Shown here: positions 1 through 8,045 of the stretch, one piece after another
Layout: the number at the start of each line of letters is the position of its first letter
Numbering within the stretch: the stretch's first letter is position 1
Source: Paracoccus sp. MKU1
Lineage (GTDB): Bacteria; Pseudomonadota; Alphaproteobacteria; Rhodobacterales; Rhodobacteraceae
NCBI RefSeq assembly: GCF_001447385.1
Contig: NZ_LLWQ01000154.1
Location: 62,001-126,000 of the forward strand
DNA: 64,000 nt
Direction: 5' to 3'
Notes under the pieces: model-generated
Databases searched by the model: none
What the model was told of the DNA's origin: nothing
Seen by the model: the letters and a program-made list of their open reading frames with translations, nothing else
Program-made: the position numbers and the translations under genes

Positions 1-1154
1 AAGCGCTCGAACAGCAGCTCGTGCTTGGCGGGATCGACCGGAGTGATGCCGAGGACGTAGCAAACCGCCGAATTCGCCGCCGAGCCGCGGCCCTGGTTCA
101 GGATGCCCTGGTCTTCGGCATAGCGGACGATGTCGTGGATGGTCAGGAAATATTGCGCGATCTCCTTCCGGCGGATCAGCGCCAGTTCCTTGACCAGCGT
201 GGCGCGGACCTTCTCGGGCACGCCCGAGGGATAGCGCCAGGCCGCGCCCTGCCAGGTCAGGTTTTCCAGATGCTGCTGCGGGGTCAGGCCGGGCGGCACG
301 CTTTCGCGGGGGTATTCGTATCGCAGCTCGTCCAGCGAGAAGCGGCAGCTGTCGGCAATCTCGCGCGTGGCGCGGATGGCATGGGGCCAGCCGGCGAACA
401 GCCGCGCCATCTCGGCCGGCGGCTTCAGGTGGCGCTCGGCATTTTGCGCCAGCAGCAGCCCGGCCCGGGCGATGGTGCTGCCCTCGCGGATGCAGGTCAT
501 CACGTCCTGAAGCGGGCGGCGGTCGGGGGCGTGGTAATGCACGTCGTTCACCGCGACGATCGACAGCCCCGCCGCCCGCGCCGCCCGGTCCAGCCGGTTG
601 ATCCGCGCCCGGTCGTCGCCGCGATAAAGCCAGCTTGCCGCAACATGCGACAGTTGCGGCAGGCGCGCGGAGAGGCCGGGCAGGGGCGACAGGTCGTCGC
701 CCGGCAACCAGATCAGCCGCATTCCCTGCGCATGGGCGGCCAGGTCGCCCAGGCTCAGGTCGCAGCGGCCCTTCTTTTGCCATTTCCCGTCCAGGTCGTG
801 CCGCCGCCCCTTGGTGATCAGCGAGGCGAGCCGGCCATAGGCGGCGCGGTCGGTCGGATAGGCCAGGAAGCCGGTGCCGCAGGCCAGCACGATCCGCGCC
901 CCGATCACCGGGCGCAGGTGCAGCTTTTTCGCTGCGGCATGCAACCGCACCACGCCGGCCAGGCTGTTCAGGTCGGCGATCCCCAGCGCGTCATAGCCGA
1001 GAAGATGCGCCGCCAGCGCCAGTTCGCGCGGATGCGAGGCGCCGTGCAGGAAGCTGAAGGCGCTGGTCACCGCCAGCTCGACATAATCCGCGGGCGGGTT
1101 TGGATGCTCGACCGCGGGCAGCGGGATCTCGGGGCGGGCATGATGGTCGGGCAT
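1..1154 (-). CDS. dnaE2: Error-prone DNA polymerase DnaE2 (ImuC), 3' end outside window
   Basis: Catalytic subunit of the damage-inducible translesion polymerase that works with ImuA/ImuB. The gene begins at 1154 on the minus strand and runs off the left edge, so about the first 384 residues are visible and no stop is seen. The N-terminus reads as a PHP domain (motif FSFLHGASHPREL near residue 32), and the last visible residues (GRGSAANSAVCYVLGITPVDP) belong to the conserved C-family polymerase core. Its ATG shares one base with the TGA of imuB, so the two are translationally coupled. Together with the SOS box upstream of imuA this is the usual imuA-imuB-dnaE2 mutagenesis cassette. Replicative DnaE1 is the alternative but would not lie behind imuB. 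Confidence 0.93.
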   Translation of the reverse strand, partial: MPDHHARPEIPLPAVEHPNPPADYVELAVTSAFSFLHGASHPRELALAAHLLGYDALGIADLNSLAGVVRLHAAAKKLHLRPVIGARIVLACGTGFLAYPTDRAAYGRLASLITKGRRHDLDGKWQKKGRCDLSLGDLAAHAQGMRLIWLPGDDLSPLPGLSARLPQLSHVAASWLYRGDDRARINRLDRAARAAGLSIVAVNDVHYHAPDRRPLQDVMTCIREGSTIARAGLLLAQNAERHLKPPAEMARLFAGWPHAIRATREIADSCRFSLDELRYEYPRESVPPGLTPQQHLENLTWQGAAWRYPSGVPEKVRATLVKELALIRRKEIAQYFLTIHDIVRYAEDQGILNQGRGSAANSAVCYVLGITPVDPAKHELLFER

Positions 1155-2674
1155 CAGGCGAAGATCCCGTGCAGGAACCAGCGCGGCGCGCCGCCGCGGC
1201 CGTCATGGACCAACCCCTCGCGATAGATCCACAGCCGCAGGCCGCTGTCGTCCTCGATGCGGAAATAGTCGCGCAGCCGGGTGCCGGGGCGGTCGTGCCA
1301 CCATTCCGGGGCGATGCGCTCGGGTCCGGCATGGCGGGCGACGCGCAGGGTCTGGCGGCGCCAGACGAATTGCGCCGGCGGCCCCTCGGGGATGGCGTAG
1401 AGCACGCGGATCTCCTCGGGCGGGGTGAGCAGGCGGATCGGCCGGTCGGGGCGCGCGGACAGGGCGGGAGCGGCGGCCAGCGGCGGGCCGGGGGTCTCGG
1501 CGCGTTCGGGGACATGGCTTTCCCGCGGCAGCGGGCGGCTGATCGCCGCCGCGCCGAAGCGCGCCGCCAGCCGGTCCACCAGCCGCGCCAGCGCCAGCCC
1601 CTGGGGTGCCGCGCCGTCGAGGCCGGGCTGGGCCTGGGCCAGCGGCTCGACCGCCTCGGCCGCCAGGCGGATCAGGTCAAAGCCATAGCCGGGGTCCAGC
1701 CGCTCCAGCCGGCCGTCGAACAGGCGCAGCAGATGGCCGGGATCGCGCGTCGGCGCGGCCATGGCGACGCGGATGTCGCGCCGCTCGCCATCCATGCGAA
1801 ACACCGACAGGCACAGCCGACGGCAGCCGCGATCCGCCGCCGCCATCTGGGCGCAAAGCGCGTCCAGCAGTCCGGGCAGCCAGTCCGAGGGGTCCATCAC
1901 CGGCTCGGCCAGCCGGGCCTCGGCGGCGAATTCCGGGGCGGGCTCGGGTGCGTCCAGCGGTTCGGCCGCGCGCCCCAGCGCCTGGTCGAGCCGGATCAGC
2001 GGGTTGTCCTGCGGCTCGGCCCGGGCGAAACGGCGCATCAGCGACAGGCGCGGAAGGACGGCCAGGTCGCCGACGGTCTTGAGCCCCAGCCGGCGCAAGA
2101 GCAGCAGGGTTTCCCCCGACAGCCGCAGCCCGGCCACCGGCAGCGGCGCCAGTGCCGGCAGGGGATCGGTGCAGATTGCGCGCTCGGGGCCAAAGCGGGC
2201 CAGCGCCCAGGCCGCACCGCGCGTCGGTGCCAGCGCCAGCCGCGCGGTCAGCCCGGCGCGGGCGAAGCCGGCCTGGATTTCGGCCAGCAGCGCCGCCTCG
2301 CCGCCGAACAGATGCGCGGTGCCGGTGGTGTCCAGAATGATGCCCTCCGTGCCGTCTGCTGTGCTGAAGGGCCCCCAGCGCCGCGCCCAGAAGGCCAGCC
2401 GCGCCAGCCTTGCCGCGTCGCGGTCGGGCTCGGCCGGCTCGATGCGCAGGGCGGGACAGATGGCGCGGCTGTCCACGGCGCGGGCGCCGATCCGGGCGCC
2501 GGCCAGTTCGGCGGCGCGGTTCGCGGCATGGATGACGGGTCCGTGAGGGCCGGGTGCGGCCAGGACTAGCGGCACATCCTCAGGCCAGGCGTCGCCCCGG
2601 CGTGCCATGCGGCTCTGCCAGCTCTCGATCGCGAGGCGGGGCAGAGAAATCGAGACGATCCGCCGCCCGGTCAT
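1154..2674 (-). CDS. imuB: ImuB, inactive Y-family polymerase-like mutasome protein
   Basis: 506 residues, DinP/UmuC-like fold. ImuB proteins are Y-family relatives without polymerase activity that bridge DnaE2 to the beta clamp and ImuA. The N-terminus (RRIVSISLPRLAIESW) and the central little-finger region, including GLKTVGDLAVLPRLSLMRRF, are typical. The C-terminal region carries the conserved WWHDRPGTRLRDYFRIED stretch followed by LWIYREGLVHD, seen in ImuB proteins. The start overlaps imuA by 95 bases and the stop overlaps the dnaE2 start by one base, so this is one SOS operon. Confidence 0.93.
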   Translation of the reverse strand: MTGRRIVSISLPRLAIESWQSRMARRGDAWPEDVPLVLAAPGPHGPVIHAANRAAELAGARIGARAVDSRAICPALRIEPAEPDRDAARLARLAFWARRWGPFSTADGTEGIILDTTGTAHLFGGEAALLAEIQAGFARAGLTARLALAPTRGAAWALARFGPERAICTDPLPALAPLPVAGLRLSGETLLLLRRLGLKTVGDLAVLPRLSLMRRFARAEPQDNPLIRLDQALGRAAEPLDAPEPAPEFAAEARLAEPVMDPSDWLPGLLDALCAQMAAADRGCRRLCLSVFRMDGERRDIRVAMAAPTRDPGHLLRLFDGRLERLDPGYGFDLIRLAAEAVEPLAQAQPGLDGAAPQGLALARLVDRLAARFGAAAISRPLPRESHVPERAETPGPPLAAAPALSARPDRPIRLLTPPEEIRVLYAIPEGPPAQFVWRRQTLRVARHAGPERIAPEWWHDRPGTRLRDYFRIEDDSGLRLWIYREGLVHDGRGGAPRWFLHGIFA

Positions 2675-3257
2675 GGCGCGCCACCCAGGTCGCGGGCGGG
2701 CGGCCGCGCGCCCGGAACAGTTCGGCCAGCCAGCGCGGCTCGCCCGGCGCCTGCGGATCGTCCGGGTCGAGAGCCGAGGGCAGCGGCGTCAGCCGCCAGC
2801 GCATCCGCGCCGCGCTGGCTTCGGGCCGGGCGGCATGGCGGATCAGCCAGCAGGGCAGGCCCGAAGCCTCGGCCCGCAGCGCAAGCCGGCGGCTGGCGGT
2901 GAAGCTCAGCGCCGGGGCGGGGCCATGGATCTCGCCCACCACGGCGGCGAGGGCGCGGCCTTGCAGCCCATCCTCCAGCGCGGCCAGCACATCGGCGGGA
3001 CGCGTCAGGTCCAGCCGCAGCAGGTCGCGGCCCATGCCGGGCAGGAAGGGGGCGCCGAACTCGGCCCGGCTCAGCCGGTCCTGCGCCCAGAGCACCAGCC
3101 CCGGCGGCAGCGCCGCCCGCACGAAGCCGGGTGCCGCACCCGCAAGGGACCGGGTGCCGAAGGCTTCGGACAAGGTCGCCGCCGCCGGATCCGGCAGCGC
3201 AGGGACTGGCGCCCGTCCGGAAGGCACCAGTCCGAAGGGGAAAGGGCGAGCGGACAT
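2580..3257 (-). CDS. imuA: ImuA, SOS mutagenesis accessory protein
   Basis: 225 residues, RecA/SulA-like protein of the ImuA family, first gene of the imuA-imuB-dnaE2 cassette. ImuA binds RecA and ImuB and is required for DnaE2-dependent mutagenesis. Recognised mainly by the LPPGLVLWAQDRLSRAEFGAPFLPG segment, the SFTASRRLALRAEASGLPCWLIRHA segment near the middle and its gene order. The long overlap with imuB (95 bases) suggests coupling. A perfect alphaproteobacterial SOS box lies 15-29 bases before the start, so LexA binding would cover the promoter or leader. Confidence 0.88.
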   Translation of the reverse strand: MSARPFPFGLVPSGRAPVPALPDPAAATLSEAFGTRSLAGAAPGFVRAALPPGLVLWAQDRLSRAEFGAPFLPGMGRDLLRLDLTRPADVLAALEDGLQGRALAAVVGEIHGPAPALSFTASRRLALRAEASGLPCWLIRHAARPEASAARMRWRLTPLPSALDPDDPQAPGEPRWLAELFRARGRPPATWVARHDRAADRLDFSAPPRDRELAEPHGTPGRRLA

Positions 3258-3271
3258 GGTTCAGTCAATAT

Positions 3272-3286
3272 GTTCCTGATTTGTTC
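3272..3286 (-). promoter_or_regulatory. LexA (SOS) box upstream of imuA
   Basis: GTTC-CTGATTT-GTTC, an exact match to the alphaproteobacterial LexA consensus GTTC-N7-GTTC. A further GTTC half-site sits at 3259-3262, right at the imuA start. Predicts LexA repression of the whole imuA-imuB-dnaE2 operon. Confidence 0.88.
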
Positions 3287-3547
3287 TTATTCTGCCGCTG
3301 AAGATTCGTCAATCGCGATATTGCCGCAGCGCCGGGGCTTCCGGATGCCCGCTCCCTCCCTGCGCGGGATGGAACCGTGACCGGCCGGCGTGTCGGCGTC
3401 GGTCAATCGCGTGTGAGGGCCATGCGGCCGTGGGCCGGCCGTGCGATGGCATCGCGCAAACCTGGCGCAAGGCGCGGCGGCGCAGGCGATACGGTCGTGA
3501 ACGGAACCTGCCCGGCGCGCTTCTGACGAAAGGCCGCGTGGCCGATT
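3287..3547. other. Intergenic region without recognisable gene
   Basis: Stretch between the SOS box and the end of the asparaginase gene. I see no convincing coding sequence or strong terminator; the open frames crossing it lack homology and ribosome sites. Confidence 0.5.
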
Positions 3548-4531
3548 TCAGGCTGATGCGGTTTCGGGCGCGGTTTCGAAGGCGCGGGCGATCTCGGCCG
3601 CGGAGCAGCCATTGGCCAGCATCGCCGCCAGCAGGATGCGCGCCTGCCCGGGCCGCAGCAGTCGGGCATGGATGGCGCCCGCGCGCCGCATGTCATGGCC
3701 GCCGCCGCCGCCGCCATAGATCGGAGACAGCAGCCCCTCGGGCACCCGGCTGGAGACCACCACCACCACGCCCTGCGCCCGGGCGCGCGCGATGGCGGCG
3801 ACCAGTTCGGGCGTGGCATTGCCCGATCCCAGCGCCGAGATCACGATGCCGCGGGCGCCGGCGGTCAGGCTGGCCTCGAGATGCAACCCGTCGCTGCCGG
3901 GATGGGTGGCGACGATATCGACACGCAGGCCATCGACCGGCGCGGGCAGGGGCCGGCTGACGGTCGCGCCTTCATCGGCCACGCGGCGGAAGGCGTCGGG
4001 TGCGTCCGAGGTGAACTTGTACAGCCCCCAGACCGGCAGCACCCGGCCGCCGAAAGCCAACGTCACCCCGCCCTGTCCCGGCTGTCGCAGCGCCGCGCAG
4101 ACGGCATCGGCCAGGTTGCGCCCCCCGTCCGAATGCGGATGGTCGGCGGTGAATTGCGCCCCGGTGAACACGACCGGCTTGCGCGGCGCGTGCTGCAATT
4201 GCACCAGAAGCGCGGTTTCCTCCATCGCATCGGTGCCGTGCAATGCGACGATGCCGGCGATGCCGGGATCGGCCAGTTCGGCCGCCACCGCGTCGCTGAT
4301 GCGCTGCATGTCGGCGAGGGTCAGGCTGGCGGAATCCTTGGCCAGCACCTCGCGCGGGCGCAGCGCGACCTCCATGGGCGGCAGCAGCGCCAAAAGATCC
4401 TCGGCCCCCAGACGGGGGCTGGCGGCGCCATCCGCGCCGCGGCTGCTGGCAATGGTGCCGCCGGTGGCAAGGACCGCCAGCAGCGGAATCTGTCCGGTCC
4501 CGGTCACGACACGAGCCGCATGGTTCAGCAA
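3548..4531 (-). CDS. L-asparaginase (type I/II family)
   Basis: 327 residues. Hydrolyses asparagine to aspartate and ammonia. Both catalytic motifs of the asparaginase/glutaminase family are present: LATGGTIAS near residue 22 (first Thr) and ALHGTDAMEETALL near residue 95 (second Thr-Asp pair). Typical family length. No signal peptide is evident, so it is probably cytoplasmic, though periplasmic type II members are close relatives. It lies 183 bases downstream of a FadR-type regulator on the same strand, with a palindrome in the gap. Glycine run GGGGGGHD near residue 275 is unusual but in frame. Confidence 0.9.
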   Translation of the reverse strand: MLNHAARVVTGTGQIPLLAVLATGGTIASSRGADGAASPRLGAEDLLALLPPMEVALRPREVLAKDSASLTLADMQRISDAVAAELADPGIAGIVALHGTDAMEETALLVQLQHAPRKPVVFTGAQFTADHPHSDGGRNLADAVCAALRQPGQGGVTLAFGGRVLPVWGLYKFTSDAPDAFRRVADEGATVSRPLPAPVDGLRVDIVATHPGSDGLHLEASLTAGARGIVISALGSGNATPELVAAIARARAQGVVVVVSSRVPEGLLSPIYGGGGGGHDMRRAGAIHARLLRPGQARILLAAMLANGCSAAEIARAFETAPETASA

Positions 4532-4582
4532 TCCCTCCCTTGCAGACCTTTGGCCGGCCGGGCACGCCCGTCTCGCCGCGAT

Positions 4583-4593
4583 CTGTCTGACAG
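4583..4593. promoter_or_regulatory. Candidate operator for the neighbouring FadR-type regulator
   Basis: Perfect interrupted palindrome CTGTC-T-GACAG, 52 bases before the asparaginase start. The TGTC-N-GACA core resembles operators of the FadR branch of GntR regulators. Inference from position and symmetry only. Confidence 0.35.
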
Positions 4594-4714
4594 CTTGCGA
4601 TAACCACGGCGGGCGCCGGGGTCAAGCCACCCTGTCGCTTGCGTCATGCGCGATCTTGCGTGCAGGGGCCGAAAGCGGAAGGATCATTGCCGCGCCGGGC
4701 GCGGAATCGGAAGA

Positions 4715-5428
4715 TCAGGTATTGGCGGGGTGCTGGCTGATGATCCAGGTCATCGCCTGCTCGACCTCGTGCAGGTGGTCGCGCATCGCGGCCTGCGCCT
4801 CGGCCTCGGAACCGGCGGCGATCGCCTCGGCGATGCGGCGGTGTTCGTGATTCGAGGTCACGCGGCGATCCGCCATCAGGTTCACCAGTTCCGACTGCCG
4901 CATCAGCGCGTCGCGGGAATCGGTGACGATGCGGGCGAACAGCCGGTTGCGTGCGGCCTCGGCGATCAGGCAGTGGAAGTCCGAATCCAGCCGGACCCAT
5001 TTCAGCGCATCCTCCTGCCGCTCCATGCTGTCGCAGAGTTGCAGAAGCCGGGCCATGTCCTCGTCGTTGCGGCGCAGGGCGGCCCAGCCGGAGGCGGGGA
5101 TCTCGATGAAGGGGCGGGCCTCGATCAGCTCGCGCGCCGAATAATTGCCATAGGCCAGTTCCGGCGCCTGCCGGTCCGAGATCACGAAGCTGCCGCTGCC
5201 GCTGCGGCTGCGCGTCAGCCCCAGCGTTTGCAGCGAGCGCATGGCTTCGCGGATGATCGGGCGGCTGACGCCGTAATGCTCGGCCAGCTTGGCCTCGGAG
5301 GGCAGCCGGATGCCGACCGGCAAGCGGCCAGCCAATATTGCGCCTCGCAGATCCTCGAACACCGTTTCGGCGGCGTTTTTCCGACTGACCGGGCTCTTTT
5401 GGGACAACCAATCAGCCACCTTGTTCAT
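4715..5428 (-). CDS. GntR-family transcriptional regulator, FadR subfamily
   Basis: About 237 residues from the ATG at 5428; an upstream in-frame ATG at 5455 would add nine residues. The N-terminal winged helix is clear (GIRLPSEAKLAEHYGVSRPIIREAMRSL, residues about 40-67), followed by an all-helical FadR C-terminal (FCD) ligand domain with the usual D-x3-H metal/ligand motif (LDSDFHCLIAEAARN). Likely controls the asparaginase gene downstream and itself. Ligand unknown; aspartate or another acid would fit the neighbour. Confidence 0.85.
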   Translation of the reverse strand: MNKVADWLSQKSPVSRKNAAETVFEDLRGAILAGRLPVGIRLPSEAKLAEHYGVSRPIIREAMRSLQTLGLTRSRSGSGSFVISDRQAPELAYGNYSARELIEARPFIEIPASGWAALRRNDEDMARLLQLCDSMERQEDALKWVRLDSDFHCLIAEAARNRLFARIVTDSRDALMRQSELVNLMADRRVTSNHEHRRIAEAIAAGSEAEAQAAMRDHLHEVEQAMTWIISQHPANT

Positions 5429-5487
5429 GGCGCCAATGTTGCATGTCAGGCGCACCTGTCAAGCCATGGCGACGGAGGCCGCAATTT

Positions 5488-5568
5488 TTACCAATACATG
5501 ATGGCAGCACTGAGCAGTCCGACCAAGCCGGCGATCTGTGCCATGAAAATCAGGTGATAGATCCTCAT
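5488..5568 (-). CDS. Possible 26-residue hydrophobic membrane peptide
   Basis: Small frame starting ATG at 5568 with a GGAG about nine bases upstream and ending TAA at 5488. The peptide begins MRIYHLIFMAQ and continues as one hydrophobic stretch to MYW, long enough for a single membrane helix. It lies between the FadR-type regulator and the drug exporter, in a gap of about 370 bases that otherwise shows no gene. I do not recognise a family; it may be chance. Confidence 0.35.
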   Translation of the reverse strand: MRIYHLIFMAQIAGLVGLLSAAIMYW

Positions 5569-5802
5569 CCGCGTGCTCCGCGTTCAGAATCCGGGGGAAA
5601 AACACTCATCATCCTGACGGCTGCCGCCGGGCTTGGGAAGTCCGATTCCGGGCAGGCTGAACATTTATCAATTCCCGGCCGCGCCGCCGGACGGGGTTGC
5701 GCCCGTCCTTGCGGTATGGCAGTCAGGGCCGGCGGCGGCGAACGACCCTTGGCGCGATTCTGCGCCCGCACTCCCTATATCTGACATATCACAGGTTTTC
5801 CG

Positions 5803-6993
5803 ATGCGTGATCCCCTGTTCCGCATGGCCCTGCTTCTTGGCCTGCTTTCCGCCGTCGGTCCCTTCGCGATCGACATGTATCTGCCGGCGCTGCCGCAGGT
5901 GGCCAGCGATCTGCACACCACCGAGGCGGGGGCGGCGCTGACGCTGACCTCGTATTTCATCGTCTTCGGCTTCGCGCAGATGATCTATGGCCCGATGGCG
6001 GATGCGGTCGGGCGCAAGAAGCCGCTGGTGATCGGCGTGGCGATCTTTCTGGTCGCCACCGTGGCGGCGAGCCTGGCGCCGACCATCGGCTGGCTGATCG
6101 CCGCCCGCGCCGTGCAGGGCCTGGGGGCCGCGACGCTGATGGCGGTGCCGCGCGCGGTGATCCGCGACATGGCGACCGGCCCCGCGGCGGCGAAGATGAT
6201 GGCGGCGATCATGATCGTGATCTCGGTCTCGCCGATGCTGGCGCCGCTGACCGGCTCGGCGGTGATGGCCTGGGGCGGCTGGCGCGAGATCTTTGCCGTG
6301 CTCGCCGCCGCCGCATTGCTGAGCCTGGCGCTGATCCTGTTCGTGCTGCCCGAGACCCTGCCGGCCGAGCGGCGCCGGCCCGTGCGGCTGGCGGCCATGG
6401 CGGCGGGGATGCGGCGGCTGCTGGCCGACCGCCGCTTTCTGGGCCTGACCATGATCGGCGGCTTCGGCATGGCCAGTTTCTTCGTGTTCCTGGCTGCGGC
6501 GAGCTTCGTCTATACAAGGCAATACGGGCTCAGCCCGACCGGGTTCTCGCTGGCCTTCGCGGTGAATGCCGTCGGCTTCTTCTCGGCCTCGCAGTTCGCC
6601 GGCCGGCTGGCGGAGCGTTTCGGGATGGAGCGGGTGATCTCGCTGGCCATCACCGGCTTTGCCGGACTGGCGCTGGCCCTGTCGCTGGTGGTGCTGTCTG
6701 GCTGCGACGGCCTGCCGGTGGTGATCGCCGGGCTGTTCCTGGCCAATGCCTGTCTGGGGCTGGTCATGCCGACGGCCATGGTCATGTCGCTGGACCCGCA
6801 TCCCGACATCGCCGGGCTCGCCTCGTCGCTGGGTGGCACCATCCAGATGCTGACCGGGGGGCTGATGATCGCCGTGACCGGGCCGCTCCTGGACAATACC
6901 GCGGCCACCATGGTGCCGGCGATCGCGCTTTGCGCGCTTCTTGCCTGGGGGGCGGCGGCGGCCTCGCTGCCGCGGCTGCGGATCCTGGCCTGA
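5803..6993 (+). CDS. Bcr/CflA-type MFS drug exporter
   Basis: 396 residues with about twelve hydrophobic segments, DHA1 (12-TM) type. Proton-driven export of drugs or small metabolites across the inner membrane. The N-terminal FAIDMYLPALPQVASDL is characteristic of the Bcr/CflA group, and the loop GPMADAVGRKKPL is the MFS motif A. No regulator or partner is adjacent, and the gene sits alone between convergent and divergent neighbours. A TATAT-rich -10-like stretch lies near 5775. The substrate cannot be read from sequence. Confidence 0.9.
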   Translation: MRDPLFRMALLLGLLSAVGPFAIDMYLPALPQVASDLHTTEAGAALTLTSYFIVFGFAQMIYGPMADAVGRKKPLVIGVAIFLVATVAASLAPTIGWLIAARAVQGLGAATLMAVPRAVIRDMATGPAAAKMMAAIMIVISVSPMLAPLTGSAVMAWGGWREIFAVLAAAALLSLALILFVLPETLPAERRRPVRLAAMAAGMRRLLADRRFLGLTMIGGFGMASFFVFLAAASFVYTRQYGLSPTGFSLAFAVNAVGFFSASQFAGRLAERFGMERVISLAITGFAGLALALSLVVLSGCDGLPVVIAGLFLANACLGLVMPTAMVMSLDPHPDIAGLASSLGGTIQMLTGGLMIAVTGPLLDNTAATMVPAIALCALLAWGAAAASLPRLRILA

Positions 6994-6997
6994 GGGT

Positions 6998-7975
6998 TCA
7001 GTCCCAATAGGCGGCGGCGGTGAACTCGCGGCGGGCAAGGCCGCGCGCGACAAGCCGCCGCCGCGCCTCGCGGGCTTCATGCGCGGGGCCCGCGAACCAG
7101 ACATGGCGGTCCTGCGCCGCATCGAAGCCGGCGGCGTCCAGCGCGGCCAGCAGGTCGTCGCAGCGGCTGACGCGCGGGTCGCGGGCCAGTTCGGCCAGAT
7201 CCTCGGGCGCGGCGCGCAGGACGGCCTGCACCTCGCCGCGCGCCTGATCCAGCATCCGCGCGATGGCGGGCAGGGCGGTTTCGTCCCCAAAGAGCCACAG
7301 CCGGCCGGCCTCGGGGCAACCGCCGCCGCCGGGGCCGATCAGCCCGACCGGATCGCCGGGCCGGGCGCGATCCGCCCAGTCGCAGGTCGGGCTGTCCGCA
7401 TGGCGGAAGATGTCGAAATCGACCCAGTCCCCGTCCTGCGCGGCCACGGTATAGACGGCGCGATGCGGCGCATCCGGCCCGTCGGGCCAGACGGTGCGGC
7501 CGCTGGCGGCGATGCGCGGCCAATGCGGCCTGCGCCCGGCCGGCGGCAGCAGCAGGCGGAAATGCAGCGAACCCTCGCCGAAGCGGGCGGCATCCTCGCC
7601 CGCGACGCGGACGCGCAGGAAGCCGGGCGTGCGCGCCGCGACCCCGACCACCCGCATCAGCGACAGGCCGGGGGCCAGCGCGCCCTCGTCGACATTGTCC
7701 CAGCGGATGCCCAGGCCCTGTTCCTCGAACAGCGTGGTGGCGGTGTCCTGCAAATTGCCGATCAGCCGCCGCTCGGGCGCGCTGAGTTCAAGCCGGGCCG
7801 AGGCGCCGTCGCGGATCAGCGCCAGCTCGCAGCCCCAAAGATGCAGCGCCAGGCTGTCGGGGGTCTCGATCAGGTCGATCTCCCATTCCGCGGCGCGGGC
7901 CTTGAGCGCGGCCGCCGCCACCCCCGAGGCCGAACCGAGGATTCCTGTGCTGCGATAGGGTCTGATCGGGAACAT
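6998..7975 (-). CDS. Siderophore-interacting protein with N-terminal DUF2218-like domain
   Basis: 325 residues from the ATG at 7975; a longer upstream open frame has no supporting start. The first 90 or so residues resemble DUF2218, and the rest is a SIP-type FAD/NAD(P)H ferric-siderophore reductase: RVVGV...FLRVRVAG (FAD-binding barrel), HRAVYTVA near residue 165, PGDPVGLIGPGG, and a C-terminal lobe with LFGDETALPAI. Such enzymes release iron from imported siderophores in the cytoplasm. It ends four bases after the exporter stop on the opposite strand. No siderophore transporter is adjacent. Confidence 0.87.
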   Translation of the reverse strand: MFPIRPYRSTGILGSASGVAAAALKARAAEWEIDLIETPDSLALHLWGCELALIRDGASARLELSAPERRLIGNLQDTATTLFEEQGLGIRWDNVDEGALAPGLSLMRVVGVAARTPGFLRVRVAGEDAARFGEGSLHFRLLLPPAGRRPHWPRIAASGRTVWPDGPDAPHRAVYTVAAQDGDWVDFDIFRHADSPTCDWADRARPGDPVGLIGPGGGGCPEAGRLWLFGDETALPAIARMLDQARGEVQAVLRAAPEDLAELARDPRVSRCDDLLAALDAAGFDAAQDRHVWFAGPAHEAREARRRLVARGLARREFTAAAYWD

Positions 7976-8045
7976 GGCAGGTCTTTCCGGCAGCCAGCAT
8001 CGCGGGCGGATATATACCCAAGAGAAACGCTCGGCAATACGTCGC

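Noticed and set aside
21..1226. 401-residue plus-strand open frame at the left edge
   Set aside because: Antisense shadow of dnaE2, whose minus-strand translation gives clear PHP and polymerase motifs.
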